Shown here one piece after another: positions 1-10,823 of a DNA stretch of 64,000 bases (position 1 is the stretch's first letter; every line of letters starts with the position of its first letter). The notes beneath the pieces are model-generated. The model had not been told where the DNA came from, ran no database searches, and was given only the letters and a program-made list of their open reading frames with translations. Both the position numbers and the translations under genes were made by a program. The stretch spans positions 744,001 to 808,000 of the forward strand of contig JALJCQ010000023.1 of the NCBI GenBank assembly GCA_023091665.1, read 5' to 3'. The stretch comes from Pythium myriotylum (Eukaryota; Oomycota; Peronosporomycetes; Pythiales; Pythiaceae).

Positions 1-3000
1 CCATCTAGAGAGCTGATCGCTCTGGTGACCGAGAACCTGCTTGGTTTGAAGTTGAGAGCTGGCGCGTTTTGATGGTGAGGTTGTATCCTGACGTTCAACA
101 TCGGATTTCACGACTTCAGGTGGATCTATTATGACAAAATCCGCGTCTGAGTCGGCATCGCTCTCGCTGTTTGCAACAGTGTCGTTCGACTTTTGACTCC
201 ACTTATCCTGCTGCGATAAGGAGCGCGAGGTCTTGACGCCCGCTTTTGGCAAAGCCGTGGTTGACCTTGCCACGAAGTCCTCAGCTTCTATGTCACTTTC
301 TTCAGAGGCAAAATCGTCGCTTTCACACGAACCCTCTTCCTCAGATTCGTCCACTTCAATCTCTTCAACTTTCTTTGACTTAGACGATTTTGACTTCGCA
401 CGTGCAGCTTCTGCAGCTCGCTTCTTGGCTGCGGCGATCTTCTCCAACCTCTTTCTTTTCCTCTCCTCCTCTCGCACATTCTCCTGCCCCTCATTCTCTC
501 CCATGTGGAAGTCCTGCAACAGCTGCCAGTCAACTCTACAACTGAACGCGAAACTAACGAGGTCTTCCCTCAAGTCGGCGATTGCGCGTTGCATGATATC
601 GTCGTCCACAGAATCGTACGCACGATGATGACCCCAGTTGTTAAGATCTTCCTCTGGCGGCATACCAATCTGTGGGTGATAATGCTTCGGTGCCTCGGGT
701 GAAACTTTTGGATTATCCACGATAGCCTCGTTGTGCTCCGCGTCACCGCCGCTCATCTCATCGTCGTCGACGATCTCAACTACATCCAAGCCCTTCCCGA
801 GGCATCTCTCGCCTAGACCTCGCCATTGACACCTCTCACACTTCAGTTGGTCATGTGTGTCGGACACAGTATCTTTGTTCAGAATGAACAAGCGCTTCAG
901 ATCCTTAGAGGAAAGAGAATTGACCTCCTCCTTGTCATCGACGATATTTTGCAGACCTTCTTTGGAGAGCTGTCGCTGAAAGATTTTCTCTTCTAGAGTA
1001 CCAGTCGCAAGAAATCGATACACAAAGCACATTTTCTTCTGGCCTTCACGCCAAACTCTTGCTGCCGCTTGCTTGTCGGTCGCAGGATTCCAATCTGGGT
1101 CGAACAACACGAGACGATTTGCACCAATAAGGTTCAGTCCACAACCGCCGGCTTTGCTCGACAGCAAGAAAGCGAACGAGTTGGTCGATGGGTCGTTGAA
1201 TGTATCAACAAGGTTCTTGCGCTTCTTTGCAGAGGTTGTGCCGTCCAGACGCACGAACGGCAACTGGCGTTCGCGACAAAGCGAAGACACCACGTCTAAT
1301 GTCTGCGTGTAGTTTGATACAATCACGATCCGATCGTTCGAGTGCTTCCGCATCATCTGCATAAGTCGATCTAGTAGCAGGAACTTGCCTGACCATTCAG
1401 GATGGCAAGTGCGATCTTGGCCTGAGCGACTCCTATACCCGTTCGAAGTTGGCCCCGACGTAGTCTCCACCATTGATGCAAAGTATGGTGCACAGCCTTC
1501 AAACCCAGGTAGCTTTGTGTTACTCTTTCCGGATTCATCAAAGATAAGAAGTGGGTGATTACAGAGCTTCTTCAACGCCGTAATGGACGACAATACATTT
1601 GCGCTCTCTTTTCGCATCATATCACGAAAGGCACTGGATTGTAGTAAGTGCGAGTAGAGCTGTTCTTGTAAAGGTGATAACGGACAGCAGATTACTTGCA
1701 TCAACTTTGGGGGCAGGTGCTTCGCGTTGAGAATATTCCCTCGTCGCAAGATGAACTGATTTACGATTTCGCATAGCATCGCAGAACAGGCTTGAGCAAT
1801 TTCTCGATCTTTGTCCGTCGAATCCGGCTCACGTCCAACGAGGATGGGGCCAAGATATTGCTTTCGAAATTCGCTCGGGGAGCCGAGAATGTTCGGATTC
1901 GTGAAGTCGACCATGGCGTAGAACTCCTCCAAGTCGTTCTGCATGGGCGTTCCTGACAGCAGAACTCGCTTACGACATGACAAAGACGAGAGCGCCCTAT
2001 TAATCTGCGAGCTTGCATTTTTGAGACGGTGCGCTTCATCACAGATTAACAGATCGCAACAGTACGGAGCATCGTGGAACCGCTGGGCGTGCATTCGAAA
2101 GGTCTCATATGAGATAATTAGCACCTGGGCCGCGTTGGCTGCCATTGATCCCGAAAGAGAAGGCTTGCTACCCTCGATGAACTGGCGAATTCCCTTGATG
2201 ACAGTGTCCCGATTGGCTTCGAAGAGTGCAACTGTCTTCACACGGCCATGGAGCCATTTGATGATCTCGTCATCCCAGTTCTTCACCAACGATGTTGGGC
2301 ACACGACTATCGCTCGTCGGCTAATGGGCTTCTTATCGGGCGACATTGAGGTCTGGAACAACGTGTACATGAGCGTGATGCTCTGCAGAGTTTTGCCAAG
2401 ACCCATATCGTCAGCGAGAATGCACCCTTCGCCATCGAAGCCTCGAATTTTGGCGACGCAGTCAAACATGAACTGCACACCCTCCCGCTGATGAGGGCGC
2501 AGGAATTTGCCGACGATCTCTGGTACAACAACGCGTAGATTCTCGTCTTCTGGGCTTTGCCACAGTACAAGAGGTGGCAGCGGCGGTGGAGCGTCAGGTC
2601 CCGGCGGTGACTTCGCTGGTTCCTCAGGAATTGCGTTTGGGCTTTGGTTCTCGAGCTCCGCGAGCGGATCGTCGTCGACGTCTTCGAGTTGCACGGGGGG
2701 CAAATCATGTTTCACCATTGGCTTGATAGGTCCTCCCCAGCGACGCCGCATGCCGAGCGTCTTGACGCGCAGCAGCCGCTCGCTCTCGTTCGTGCGGTTG
2801 GCTTCGCATGGCGACTTGAACTGCTGCTTGAGCTTCTCGGCGCGCTCCTCGGAGGGCACCGTGAAGAACGAGAGGATCGGCAGCCTCTTGATCGCGCCGA
2901 GGCCGTCCCCTGACTGCATGAGCCGCCGGTTGCGCGCGGCGTCGGCATCGTCGTGGTCGTCGGTGCTCGGTCTCGGGGCCGGACGCTTGACTGGCAGCAC

Positions 3001-3063
3001 GAACGGCTTGAACTGCGCAGAAGACTGCGACGCGCCCGACGGACGGCGACGCAGTAGCGACAT
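1..3063 (-). CDS. RAD54: RAD54-type DNA repair/recombination translocase (partial, 3' end outside window)
   Basis: This intronless frame is open from an ATG at 3063 to the window edge (1021 codons, no stop reached). It carries the whole SNF2 ATPase core: HQREGVQFMFDC, Walker A ADDMGLGKT, DEAH in DEAHRLKN, motif III LSGTPMQN, LDGTTSAKKR and the motif VI region DPDWNPATDKQAAARVWREGQ. After the core come the family-specific C-terminal pieces, a CERC pair and a DLNNWGHH stretch followed by SFAFSC, which match the RAD54 tail. RAD54 remodels RAD51-DNA filaments and drives strand exchange in homologous recombination. Odd feature: an extra acidic, then Lys/Arg-rich low-complexity extension continues past the usual RAD54 end, making the protein longer than the typical 750-900 residues. 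The subfamily is assigned from motifs; RAD54B is the main alternative. Confidence 0.9.
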   Translation of the reverse strand, partial: MSLLRRRPSGASQSSAQFKPFVLPVKRPAPRPSTDDHDDADAARNRRLMQSGDGLGAIKRLPILSFFTVPSEERAEKLKQQFKSPCEANRTNESERLLRVKTLGMRRRWGGPIKPMVKHDLPPVQLEDVDDDPLAELENQSPNAIPEEPAKSPPGPDAPPPLPPLVLWQSPEDENLRVVVPEIVGKFLRPHQREGVQFMFDCVAKIRGFDGEGCILADDMGLGKTLQSITLMYTLFQTSMSPDKKPISRRAIVVCPTSLVKNWDDEIIKWLHGRVKTVALFEANRDTVIKGIRQFIEGSKPSLSGSMAANAAQVLIISYETFRMHAQRFHDAPYCCDLLICDEAHRLKNASSQINRALSSLSCRKRVLLSGTPMQNDLEEFYAMVDFTNPNILGSPSEFRKQYLGPILVGREPDSTDKDREIAQACSAMLCEIVNQFILRRGNILNAKHLPPKLMQVICCPLSPLQEQLYSHLLQSSAFRDMMRKESANVLSSITALKKLCNHPLLIFDESGKSNTKLPGFEGCAPYFASMVETTSGPTSNGYRSRSGQDRTCHPEWSGKFLLLDRLMQMMRKHSNDRIVIVSNYTQTLDVVSSLCRERQLPFVRLDGTTSAKKRKNLVDTFNDPSTNSFAFLLSSKAGGCGLNLIGANRLVLFDPDWNPATDKQAAARVWREGQKKMCFVYRFLATGTLEEKIFQRQLSKEGLQNIVDDKEEVNSLSSKDLKRLFILNKDTVSDTHDQLKCERCQWRGLGERCLGKGLDVVEIVDDDEMSGGDAEHNEAIVDNPKVSPEAPKHYHPQIGMPPEEDLNNWGHHRAYDSVDDDIMQRAIADLREDLVSFAFSCRVDWQLLQDFHMGENEGQENVREEERKRKRLEKIAAAKKRAAEAARAKSKSSKSKKVEEIEVDESEEEGSCESDDFASEESDIEAEDFVARSTTALPKAGVKTSRSLSQQDKWSQKSNDTVANSESDADSDADFVIIDPPEVVKSDVERQDTTSPSKRASSQLQTKQVLGHQSDQLSRW

Positions 3064-3900
3064 GTCTCGTGGGGAGATACAACAGCACTGTAGATCTCCT
3101 GAGGAGCTACCGCGACGGATCTCTTGACGGGCGCAAGGGGACAAGCGGACTCTCCATGCAGGTCGTCGCGGGCGACGCTGCAGGTTCAAAAGGGAAAGCG
3201 CGCGGAACTGGAGACCATCACTCACCACTGGAAAGTGACGTGGGCCACGCAAAGTGAGTCATTAGTGTGGACCACACGTCAATACCGATTTTGTACCGGT
3301 ACTGTTGGGTGACGATGCCATTGCGTGCGTGGGCTTCGTCTCAGGCGGCTCTCCGCGGATGCGTGGCGCAGTGCGAGAGAGCGCGCGGGGGCGTCGTGGG
3401 GTCGGACGCCGCCGCCGTCTCCCTCCCGTGCAAGTGTACAACCTCCTTTTAATAATGGCGGAGCGCCCCCTGACAGGACATGGGTTCAGATCACAGCGAC
3501 GTGTGCCCGTCGTTCGGTTGCGGGAAGGCGCTCGTGAGCACCCACTCGACGGCTGCTGATCGCGACGGCCCACGACGGATAGACACAGAGCCGCAGAGGT
3601 CTTCGTTGGCTGGCGTGCGGCTCGGGTCAAGACCTCCTGAGAGCATGACGTATTCATTCTAGCAGGTGCTTAGTCCGCCCAAAAGCCTCTCAAAGCAACA
3701 GAGAGCTTGCTGACCGAGGACTGGCTACTTTTGGCGAATATACGTTTTCACAGGGAGTCGCCGTTTCCAGCTGGCTCTCTTTTCTCGTTTGTCGCGTCGT
3801 CGCATTCGCAGCTCTCCACATGGGTGCTCTGCTGCTCTGGACCCCCTGGACCCCATTCCCACAGTGACCTCGTCCCCCAGAGGTAGAGTCTGCTCCAAGC
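3064..3900. other. Intergenic region, divergent promoters of RAD54-like gene and GH17 gene
   Basis: No credible gene is seen. The stretch contains the perfect palindrome GTACCGGTAC at 3293-3302 and the 9-mer GAATATACG at 3736-3744. A CGCATTCGCAGCTCTCC segment at 3801-3817 weakly resembles an oomycete initiator and lies about 90 bp before the GH17 start. Confidence 0.5.
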
Positions 3901-5236
3901 ATGGTGTCGCTGACCTTCGCGAGCCTCGGCGCCGCGGTCGCCGCGCTGGCGGCCCTCCACGGCAGCGCCGACGCGCTCGACAAGACGCTCTACGGTCTCA
4001 ACTACGACCTGCGCCAGGGCCCCGACTGGGACCCGAACAAGTGCAAGTCGGCCACGACCATCGCCAGCGACCTCAAGGTGCTCAGCTCGATCACCAAGCG
4101 CGTGCGCACGTACGCGCTGACGGACTGCGACGTGCGCCCCGTGCTCACGACCGCCAAGTCGCTCGGCCTCACGGTCTGGCTCGGCGTCTGGGTTTCGGGC
4201 GACTCCAAGGTCTTCGACAACGAAGTCGCGACGGCCCAGAAGCTCTTTGACGAAGGCCTAATTGACTCGAACGTCGTCGGCTTCAACGTCGGTAGTGAGG
4301 CTGTCTACCGTGGCGACATCACGGCCGAAGAGGCGGTCAACTACATCACCCAGTTCAAGAAGTTCCTCAAGACCAACAGCCTCACGACCCCTGTGGCCGT
4401 CACAGACATTATCGACACGATGATCGCGCACCCTGAGATCGTCGAGGCCGGCGATATCGTCACGATCAACCAGTTCCCGTTCTGGGAGAAGCAGAAGGCG
4501 GACAAGGCCGTGGCCCAGTTCAACAAGCGTATTCAGCCGCTTCTCAAGCTCGCCGGCTCGAAGGAAGTGATCATCACGGAGACGGGCTGGTCGACTGGCG
4601 GTGAGAACGCGAACGCCTCGGACGCTACGGCGGCTGGCGCTGCGGTGAGTGATTTTTGTGAACTGAGCCGACCACCAATCACGTATCTAATAGTTTGCGT
4701 GTTTTTCTCTACAGCGCTACCTCAACGACTTTTACGTGCTCGCGACTGAGCAGAACTGGAAGTACTACTACTTCCAGGGCTTCGACTCGGAGTACAAGGC
4801 CAAGTTGCCAGGAGAGTCGAACACGGTCGAGGCGTACTTCGGTATTTTCGACTCGACGGGCGCGATGAAGCCCGGATACAAGGACCTCAAGATCACCAAG
4901 CTCAGCTCCTCATCTGATGCGTCAGGAAGCTCGGGTGGTTCGGGAACCTCCAGCTCCGGCACGGGAGGCGCCAACGAGTCGGGATCCGGCAAGTCGGGCT
5001 CTAAGTCAAAGAGCGACGGCACCTCCGCCACTACCACGGATGAATCGGGACCTGGCACTGTCTCGGCCGGCTCGGCCAACTCGGTCGACAGCACGACGCC
5101 TTCCTCGGGAGCCAAGAACTCGACCAAGAAGAACTCGACGACGCCATCGCCATCAAAGTCAGCGGCTTCGTCTGTGTTGGCGACGGGCGTGAGCGCGGGC
5201 ATCGTGCTCGTGTCCATGGTGCTTGCCTCGTTGTAG
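3901..5236 (+). CDS. GH17 family glucan 1,3-beta-glucosidase/endoglucanase, secreted, GPI-anchor type
   Basis: There are two exons, 3901-4644 and 4715-5236, with a 70-bp phase-0 intron (GTGAGT...TCTACAG); the product is 421 aa. The N-terminus is a clear signal peptide (hydrophobic residues 5-24, likely cleavage near ADA-LDK). The catalytic domain spans roughly 27-310, with the acid/base Glu133 in NVGSEAVYRGD and nucleophile Glu227 in IITETGWSTGG, as in GH17. A Ser/Thr/Gly-rich linker (about 312-395) precedes a C-terminal hydrophobic tail (VLATGVSAGIVLVSMVLASL), the pattern of a GPI-anchored wall enzyme. GH17 enzymes hydrolyse or transglycosylate beta-1,3-glucan, a main oomycete wall polymer, so a role in self-wall remodelling is likely (inference). 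Activity against plant callose cannot be excluded. Confidence 0.9.
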
Positions 5237-5585
5237 ACTGCGGGTGGTCCATAGTCGTGAGATCATTCTCTTTGTGTCCGTCCGCGAACCTCAATCGCAG
5301 TTTCTTAGAGCTGACAAGAAATCTCCAACTTCTTTTACTTCGATTTCATACGTTACTTTGTGTTACTGAACACCAAGTATTGCCATTAGCTTGTCGTGCT
5401 GTGGAGCGCTGAGCTTTGCGGACGAGCTCAGCATCCCCTGTCCGAGCGAAGCATATAAAGAGCGCAGAAGGCGTGCGTTAACGTCCTTGACCTCGATCTT
5501 GCCTTCCTTAAGAAGCTCCAACGAGAGTGGCAGCACATATCTGTATGATACCGGAGCGTCAATGACGAGCGTCTAGAATGTGGAA
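5237..5585. other. Intergenic region between convergent genes
   Basis: This stretch holds the 3' flanks of the GH17 gene (+) and the TOG protein gene (-). A short open frame at 5391-5576 has no recognisable features and is treated as chance. Confidence 0.5.
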
Positions 5586-8500
5586 TCAATTGAGTTCATA
5601 CCTGGTGAGAGCTGACTGATTTCTATCATCTTTTCTTGCAGCAAGTTGGTCGAGCATGTCGAGAAGGGTCGGTTTGACGCGGGAGTTCGCGTTTCTAGCG
5701 GCAACAGTGATGTGCTGGCACATTAATCTCGCGTCCGCGTGAGTGCACAGCATCTGCATTGCTGCTTGGGCCAACGAAGCTTGCTTCGGATTGCTGGCTG
5801 CCAGTGCTTTACAAAGTGCTGGGAGGATCGTTAGAAGTACGAGCTCGGAGCTGACGCCCATCGTAGCGATTAACGGGGTCAGTTGCTCGAGCGCTAATGT
5901 GCTGACCTTGGTGTTGCCGTCATCCAGACACTTGACAAAAGGATCAAACAGTGATACGATCTTTCCGCTCTCGCAAAGGCTGGTGTTGTGCTTCGTGATG
6001 AAGTCCACAACCTCCGATATTGCGTCGAACCGGTCCTTCCAGTTCCCGCTCTCGAGTTTTTTCATCAGAGCTGCCAATGCGTCGGGGTCCACGACGGGAG
6101 CTCGCCGAGTCCCCGCACCTTTCGTCGCTGGCACCTTGAGATTTGGGCCTGGCTGGGTGGAAGCTATGGCTGACTTGGGAAGTGCTAGGCGACTGGGCCC
6201 GGTGGATTGACGTGTGCACAATGATTCAAGCTTGGTATGAACAGTGCTTGGAAGCATTTTCTTCAACCTATCGGTGCCCATGCCTTGCTCCTCGAATAGG
6301 TAGATCACAGACTGCTTTGCAGAATCCCGCACTTCGTTGTTCGAGTCCTCGAGGCACTTGCCCACCACATTCATAATGATCGCTAACTCTTTACAGTTAT
6401 GCACTTGGTCTGCAAGTCCTACGATTACGGAGTGCATGGAGCGCGCAACCTCGCGGCGGATGGGCACAGCACGGCTCGTCAAGTGGGATGCAATTGCATT
6501 CACAACGCGACCTGTCGAGCAGTTCAAAATCACTGCTGTGATGGATAGCGAAGTCGACTCGCAAACGAATGCATTTGAGTCGGTGCACCGCTTCATGAGG
6601 ATGGGAACAATATTGTCCACCTCCCCATCGAGCAGCTTACCGTACGCGTTGCACAAGGAGTCGAGTGCGAGCATTGCGTTCTTTGAGACTGAAGACCGTA
6701 AGTTTGGCACTTGCTTAAGAATTTCAGTGATCACTGGTCGGACTTTGTCTTCTAGTAGCTTTGGGTGATGGGTTGCAAGGCGGCGGACAATGTTCATGGC
6801 TTCAAAACTGACCTCCCAGTCATCGGACCGCAGCTGGGTGACAAGTTTCGCTACGTCTTGCTTTGGATCCCTCAAGGGATGTAGTTCGTGGGTTTCTAAG
6901 TATCGAGGCTCCTGTCTCCCTCGTTGGTCAAGAACTCCAGCGACGAAGTCTCGCTTTGTTGATTTGTCAATATTCTCAACAAGTTCATCCTCTGACTTCA
7001 CCCGGGCTTCAATTCTTTTTCGAGTGGCTAATGAAATCGGGCGAGTTGGGGCCGGAGCAGTCTCCCTGCTAGGCTCAAGTTGGGGCATCTCGACATTTTC
7101 ATCAAGAGAATTTTCGATGCGTTGTTTTGACTCCATGCGCTTCTTGGTGGCCAAAGATATTGGAGTTGATCGCTTTCTCACCGCTAGGTTTGTCTCACTA
7201 GGCTGAAGCTCGTCGAAGTTGATAGCTTTCATTGGGCGGATGGGGCGGTCGTCGGGCGATAGAGGACTAAGATCTGTACGCTCATGTTCTCCAGGCCCAG
7301 AGCGCAAAGGCATTAATTGGACTGATTCTTTTTCGATATCCTCGAACGGAACCAGTTGAGGCCTATCATTTGGCAATCTAACCGCCTTCGGCGATTCATA
7401 GATTTGTGGTGTCTGTTGAGCGGCATATCCTGCTGAGGCAAAGTCATAATCACCTTCTTGTGGATTGAAATGCTTGTTTGATGGAAGTGGAATCACTTGC
7501 TTGGAGCTCGAGCTCTTCTTCATGCAGTCTGTTTTGCGTTTGATAGCTTCCAGTTTATTGGCAATCAGGTCGCTTGGCGCGCTGTTGACCTCTCGCTCGC
7601 GACACGGGGGGTTACTCGACGTGTGTAGAGAGTCAGCAGATTCCCCTGGTGAGCTTTTTCGGTTGACCATATCCGCACATGTTCTGCCCTCTTCTCTGTC
7701 GATGCGATTGGCTCGGATTTGATTTGAGGTGACTTCTTCCCCATCTCTAATTGACCCACCAAGTTCGAGCAGATCGGACCGACCTCGAAGGGTTGAATGA
7801 ATCGCTAGTTCATTACGACAGACACTCACTCTATCTGGCGACCGAGTGTGAGCTCGTTTCGTTGAGGCTTTCACTTCAGCCATCTCATTCATATCAACTA
7901 ATTTCAGTTGGCCGTTCTCAAGCAATGTGGGCAAACGCTTGTCCCGTATCCTCGCGTACAACGCATTCAAATCGACTCGTTCCAGTGTGAACTCGTCGAG
8001 GCGTTTTTCGAGCGTTGCACACACATCTTGGTTAGCCAATGATGCGAGCACAGCGACGAGTTCAAGCGCCATTTGTCTCACACGGGAGCTTCCGTCTCCA
8101 AGCACGTACCCCAATGCATCGATGATCTTTTCATGTAGAACATCGATCCTTGAGTTAGTCTGTAACTGGGCAGTGAGCAACAAGATGATCCATATGCGCA
8201 GTCCTTCTTCTCGCACTTGGAGCCTCCTGTGTTGCAGGGAATCAAGTAAAGAGTCTGTAAGAGTCCTTAAAGAAAGAATTCCACCAGCGAATATCGTCTG
8301 AAACAATGTGTACGAGTGCGTGGTGATCTCTTGGTCATCCGCGTAGTTCGCTGCCGATTCAACCAGCGTAGGCATAACTCGTTTAACTAACCGACCAAGA
8401 CACTCCTTCGAATCCTCTACATTTTCAGCATATTCCAGCTTGTAGAATAGCAAGCGCAGAATTTGCAGAGAACGTTTGACCAAGTGCACATCAATATCCT

Positions 8501-9566
8501 GGAGTAATCGCAGTAGCATCTCAATAAGTCCCATAATTGGATCACCTATCTCATCTTGTGAAGCAGCTAGCAATACTTGTCCATCAACTTGCTTTACGGC
8601 AACGTAGAGTTGCTCCACCGCAGCCGTTCTTTTCTTCCACTCCGCGTTTGAGTTGCCTGTGTTTGAAGTGACAGCCTCGATGACCTCGACTGGGACAAAA
8701 CCAAATCGCAAGGTTGTCGGCGTCCCTACCGCGGATGGAGTAACCGGTAGACTGGCTCGAAGCTTCATCACCTGAGAAGCACTCAAGATAGATCCAACTC
8801 CGGCATCTGAGGAAGCTGCCACTGCAAACTCTCCGATCGTCGTTTCATGTGCTTGAAGCGTGGCCTTATCCTCTTTACTGAGATGCGCCATTACTTCCTG
8901 GAACCCTGTAACGCCCCAAAAAACCTTGATCTTCGCGATCGCTTCCTCGGCTGCAACGACGACCCCTTCGTCACTGTCCTCCAGAGCTGGTACGACCGCC
9001 TGCACGAGCTCCGTGAAGAGCTTTGTGTCAACACGCGAACCAACTTTTCTAGACTGGCCGTTGCGCCGGCCGTAACGTTCCTCTAGCAGTCGAATTAGTG
9101 CGAGCAACGCTGCCTCGCGGACATCGGCGTTGGCGTGGCCAAGTCCTGCGTCTACAAGAAGGTTCGCAGCACCTGCGAGGTCGTTTGAGGCGTTGACGTA
9201 CTTGCGGAAGACCGCGACTGTCTCCTCGTGCACAGTCACCTCAAGCACGCCGTCCGTGGTTGCACGCACGCTCGAAAGTCGAGGGACCAAGTGCGGCAGC
9301 ACGGACGAGAACACCTGATCAAGATCATCTCGAAGCACGTCGACCACGTCGGCGAGCAGCAGCAGCGTCTCGCGTGCGATGCGCGGGTCTTGGTCGTTGA
9401 GCCGCCGGCGTAGGCAGTGGAGAAACCGCCGCGGGTTCCGCACGGGCAGCTGCGCGCGCTCGACGGCGGCGCGCTTGCGGAGCCGCTGCAGCGTGTCCCA
9501 TCGCACGCTCGGGTCTTCGTCTTCGAGCTGGAACACGAGCGTGTCCACGGTCGCGCTGCTCTCCAT
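5586..9566 (-). CDS. TOG-array protein of the crescerin/TOGARAM type
   Basis: One intronless frame of 1326 aa. The start is the ATG at 9566; the same frame continues about 30 codons upstream without an ATG. The first 560 residues are ARM/HEAT-like helical repeats compatible with two TOG domains. A polar, Ser/Pro-rich linker (about 560-880) contains two similar basic segments, PISLATKKRMES and PISLATRKRIEA. Two further TOG-like units follow, at about 900-1110 (KLVTQLRSDDWEVSFEAMN) and about 1155-1320 (ALMKKLESGNWKDRFDAISE). Two TOGs, a linker and two TOGs is the crescerin layout; those proteins bind tubulin and regulate ciliary microtubules. In an oomycete the natural site of action is the zoospore flagellum (inference). 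A CLASP-like protein is the main alternative. Confidence 0.75.
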   Translation of the reverse strand: MESSATVDTLVFQLEDEDPSVRWDTLQRLRKRAAVERAQLPVRNPRRFLHCLRRRLNDQDPRIARETLLLLADVVDVLRDDLDQVFSSVLPHLVPRLSSVRATTDGVLEVTVHEETVAVFRKYVNASNDLAGAANLLVDAGLGHANADVREAALLALIRLLEERYGRRNGQSRKVGSRVDTKLFTELVQAVVPALEDSDEGVVVAAEEAIAKIKVFWGVTGFQEVMAHLSKEDKATLQAHETTIGEFAVAASSDAGVGSILSASQVMKLRASLPVTPSAVGTPTTLRFGFVPVEVIEAVTSNTGNSNAEWKKRTAAVEQLYVAVKQVDGQVLLAASQDEIGDPIMGLIEMLLRLLQDIDVHLVKRSLQILRLLFYKLEYAENVEDSKECLGRLVKRVMPTLVESAANYADDQEITTHSYTLFQTIFAGGILSLRTLTDSLLDSLQHRRLQVREEGLRIWIILLLTAQLQTNSRIDVLHEKIIDALGYVLGDGSSRVRQMALELVAVLASLANQDVCATLEKRLDEFTLERVDLNALYARIRDKRLPTLLENGQLKLVDMNEMAEVKASTKRAHTRSPDRVSVCRNELAIHSTLRGRSDLLELGGSIRDGEEVTSNQIRANRIDREEGRTCADMVNRKSSPGESADSLHTSSNPPCREREVNSAPSDLIANKLEAIKRKTDCMKKSSSSKQVIPLPSNKHFNPQEGDYDFASAGYAAQQTPQIYESPKAVRLPNDRPQLVPFEDIEKESVQLMPLRSGPGEHERTDLSPLSPDDRPIRPMKAINFDELQPSETNLAVRKRSTPISLATKKRMESKQRIENSLDENVEMPQLEPSRETAPAPTRPISLATRKRIEARVKSEDELVENIDKSTKRDFVAGVLDQRGRQEPRYLETHELHPLRDPKQDVAKLVTQLRSDDWEVSFEAMNIVRRLATHHPKLLEDKVRPVITEILKQVPNLRSSVSKNAMLALDSLCNAYGKLLDGEVDNIVPILMKRCTDSNAFVCESTSLSITAVILNCSTGRVVNAIASHLTSRAVPIRREVARSMHSVIVGLADQVHNCKELAIIMNVVGKCLEDSNNEVRDSAKQSVIYLFEEQGMGTDRLKKMLPSTVHTKLESLCTRQSTGPSRLALPKSAIASTQPGPNLKVPATKGAGTRRAPVVDPDALAALMKKLESGNWKDRFDAISEVVDFITKHNTSLCESGKIVSLFDPFVKCLDDGNTKVSTLALEQLTPLIATMGVSSELVLLTILPALCKALAASNPKQASLAQAAMQMLCTHADARLMCQHITVAARNANSRVKPTLLDMLDQLAARKDDRNQSALTRYELN

Positions 9567-9931
9567 GCCCCAGAACGAAAAGCTCACGGCTGTCTTGACC
9601 CCCACCGAGCGCAGCCGAGTTCCATTCTTAGCCACCGTCCTTCGAGAACCGACCACGCGACTCGCTCCGGATCTTCAGCGACTCAGTTTGACTCTGCTCG
9701 TCGTCGTCCCTCTGCCGTTCGCCGAGCGAGCCGCCGTGCACATAGCCGTCCGGTCTCCATGGTCCTCATCCCTCCTTTGGAGTTGAAGCTGTCGACCATG
9801 AAAATCGATACCCTCCGAAACAATTACCCAAGTTATCAGCGACATTGAGAGGGTATCGGTTCGAACGTTCAAAAAAAAGTAATCCAGTGTTTCGCGGGGA
9901 CGCAGAATTCAAATTCGCCCTCGAGCTCACC
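9567..9931. other. Divergent promoter region (TOG protein / small unknown protein)
   Basis: A 365-bp head-to-head spacer. It contains an A-run near 9869-9876 and AATTCAAATTCG at 9907-9918 just before the plus-strand start. No gene is seen. Confidence 0.45.
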
Positions 9932-10675
9932 ATGGACGACGCCGACATGCAGATGCTCTGGTCGCCCATGAGCCGCGAGGGCCAGCAGCGCTACACGACG
10001 CTGCGCGCGGCCATCCGCAAGGCCTACGCCTACGCCACGCAGCCGACCCACGCGCAGCAGCTGCGCGCCAAGTACGTGGCCGGCGCGCGGCGCTCCGGCG
10101 ACGAGATCTTCTTCGAGGCCTTCGGGCGCCCCGAGCAGCTCCTGCGCATGGACGAAGACGACGACATGTGCGCAGACTTGTTCCTGCGCAGCGGCGCTGC
10201 CCCGCACGCGAGTCTGCCCGAGCCAGCGCCAGAACCGGCGCCGTCGGCTCTCGCCAAGCCCTTGACGACGCCCGCGTTTGGTGGGATTGGCGCAGCGGCG
10301 GCGTCGACCCACGTGAGCCAACTGCCCAAGCCTACACGACTGAAGACGCCCGCTCGCATCTCCCTCAAGCGCGCGAGAGAAGGCAGCCCCGGGAAGCAGC
10401 CGCTGCTGCAGAAGCCCCGGCTCGGGCTCTCTGACACGACCAACATCATGCCTTCGTCGACCACGACAACAACGATGACCAACCCATGGGACCGCCATGG
10501 ATCACTCAAGTCAACCGAGACGAGCGCGCTATCCGGTGGCTACTCAGCCACAAATGCCCTCCACGCTACTAATGTGTTTAGTGCGATACGACAACCGACC
10601 ATGCTCCCGCGACCCACGCCCATTGAGTCCATGGCGACGACGCTGACCACGACAAGGGCATTCGCACTTCGGTGA
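9932..10675 (+). CDS. Hypothetical protein, 247 aa, Pro/Ser/Thr-rich C-terminal half
   Basis: The start is the ATG at 9932 (context CTCACCATGG); the open frame extends upstream but lacks another ATG. Residues 1-75 look folded and helical (QRYTTLRAAIRKAYAYATQ), with an acidic patch MDEDDDMCADLF. The rest is low complexity, rich in Ala, Pro and Thr, with a basic stretch SLKRAREGSPGKQPLLQKPR that could serve as a nuclear localisation or phosphorylation region. No family was recognised. The gene is divergently arranged with the TOG protein. GC-rich codon use like its neighbours and a good start context support a real gene. Confidence 0.65.
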   Translation: MDDADMQMLWSPMSREGQQRYTTLRAAIRKAYAYATQPTHAQQLRAKYVAGARRSGDEIFFEAFGRPEQLLRMDEDDDMCADLFLRSGAAPHASLPEPAPEPAPSALAKPLTTPAFGGIGAAAASTHVSQLPKPTRLKTPARISLKRAREGSPGKQPLLQKPRLGLSDTTNIMPSSTTTTTMTNPWDRHGSLKSTETSALSGGYSATNALHATNVFSAIRQPTMLPRPTPIESMATTLTTTRAFALR

Positions 10676-10823
10676 GCGTCGTACACAGAAGAAGCAAAGC
10701 GTATATTTAGTGACTATTCGATTGTGGTCAGAGAGAATGAAGGAAAGAGACAAACGTAGTAGTAGCGGCAGTGAAAAATCCCCAAATTGAGTCAACACTT
10801 GGACCCACGACTTCGTTCGTTGT

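Noticed and set aside
9850..9885. GGTTCGAAC, resembling a tRNA T-loop
   Set aside because: The flanking five bases on each side do not pair, and no anticodon arm lies upstream.
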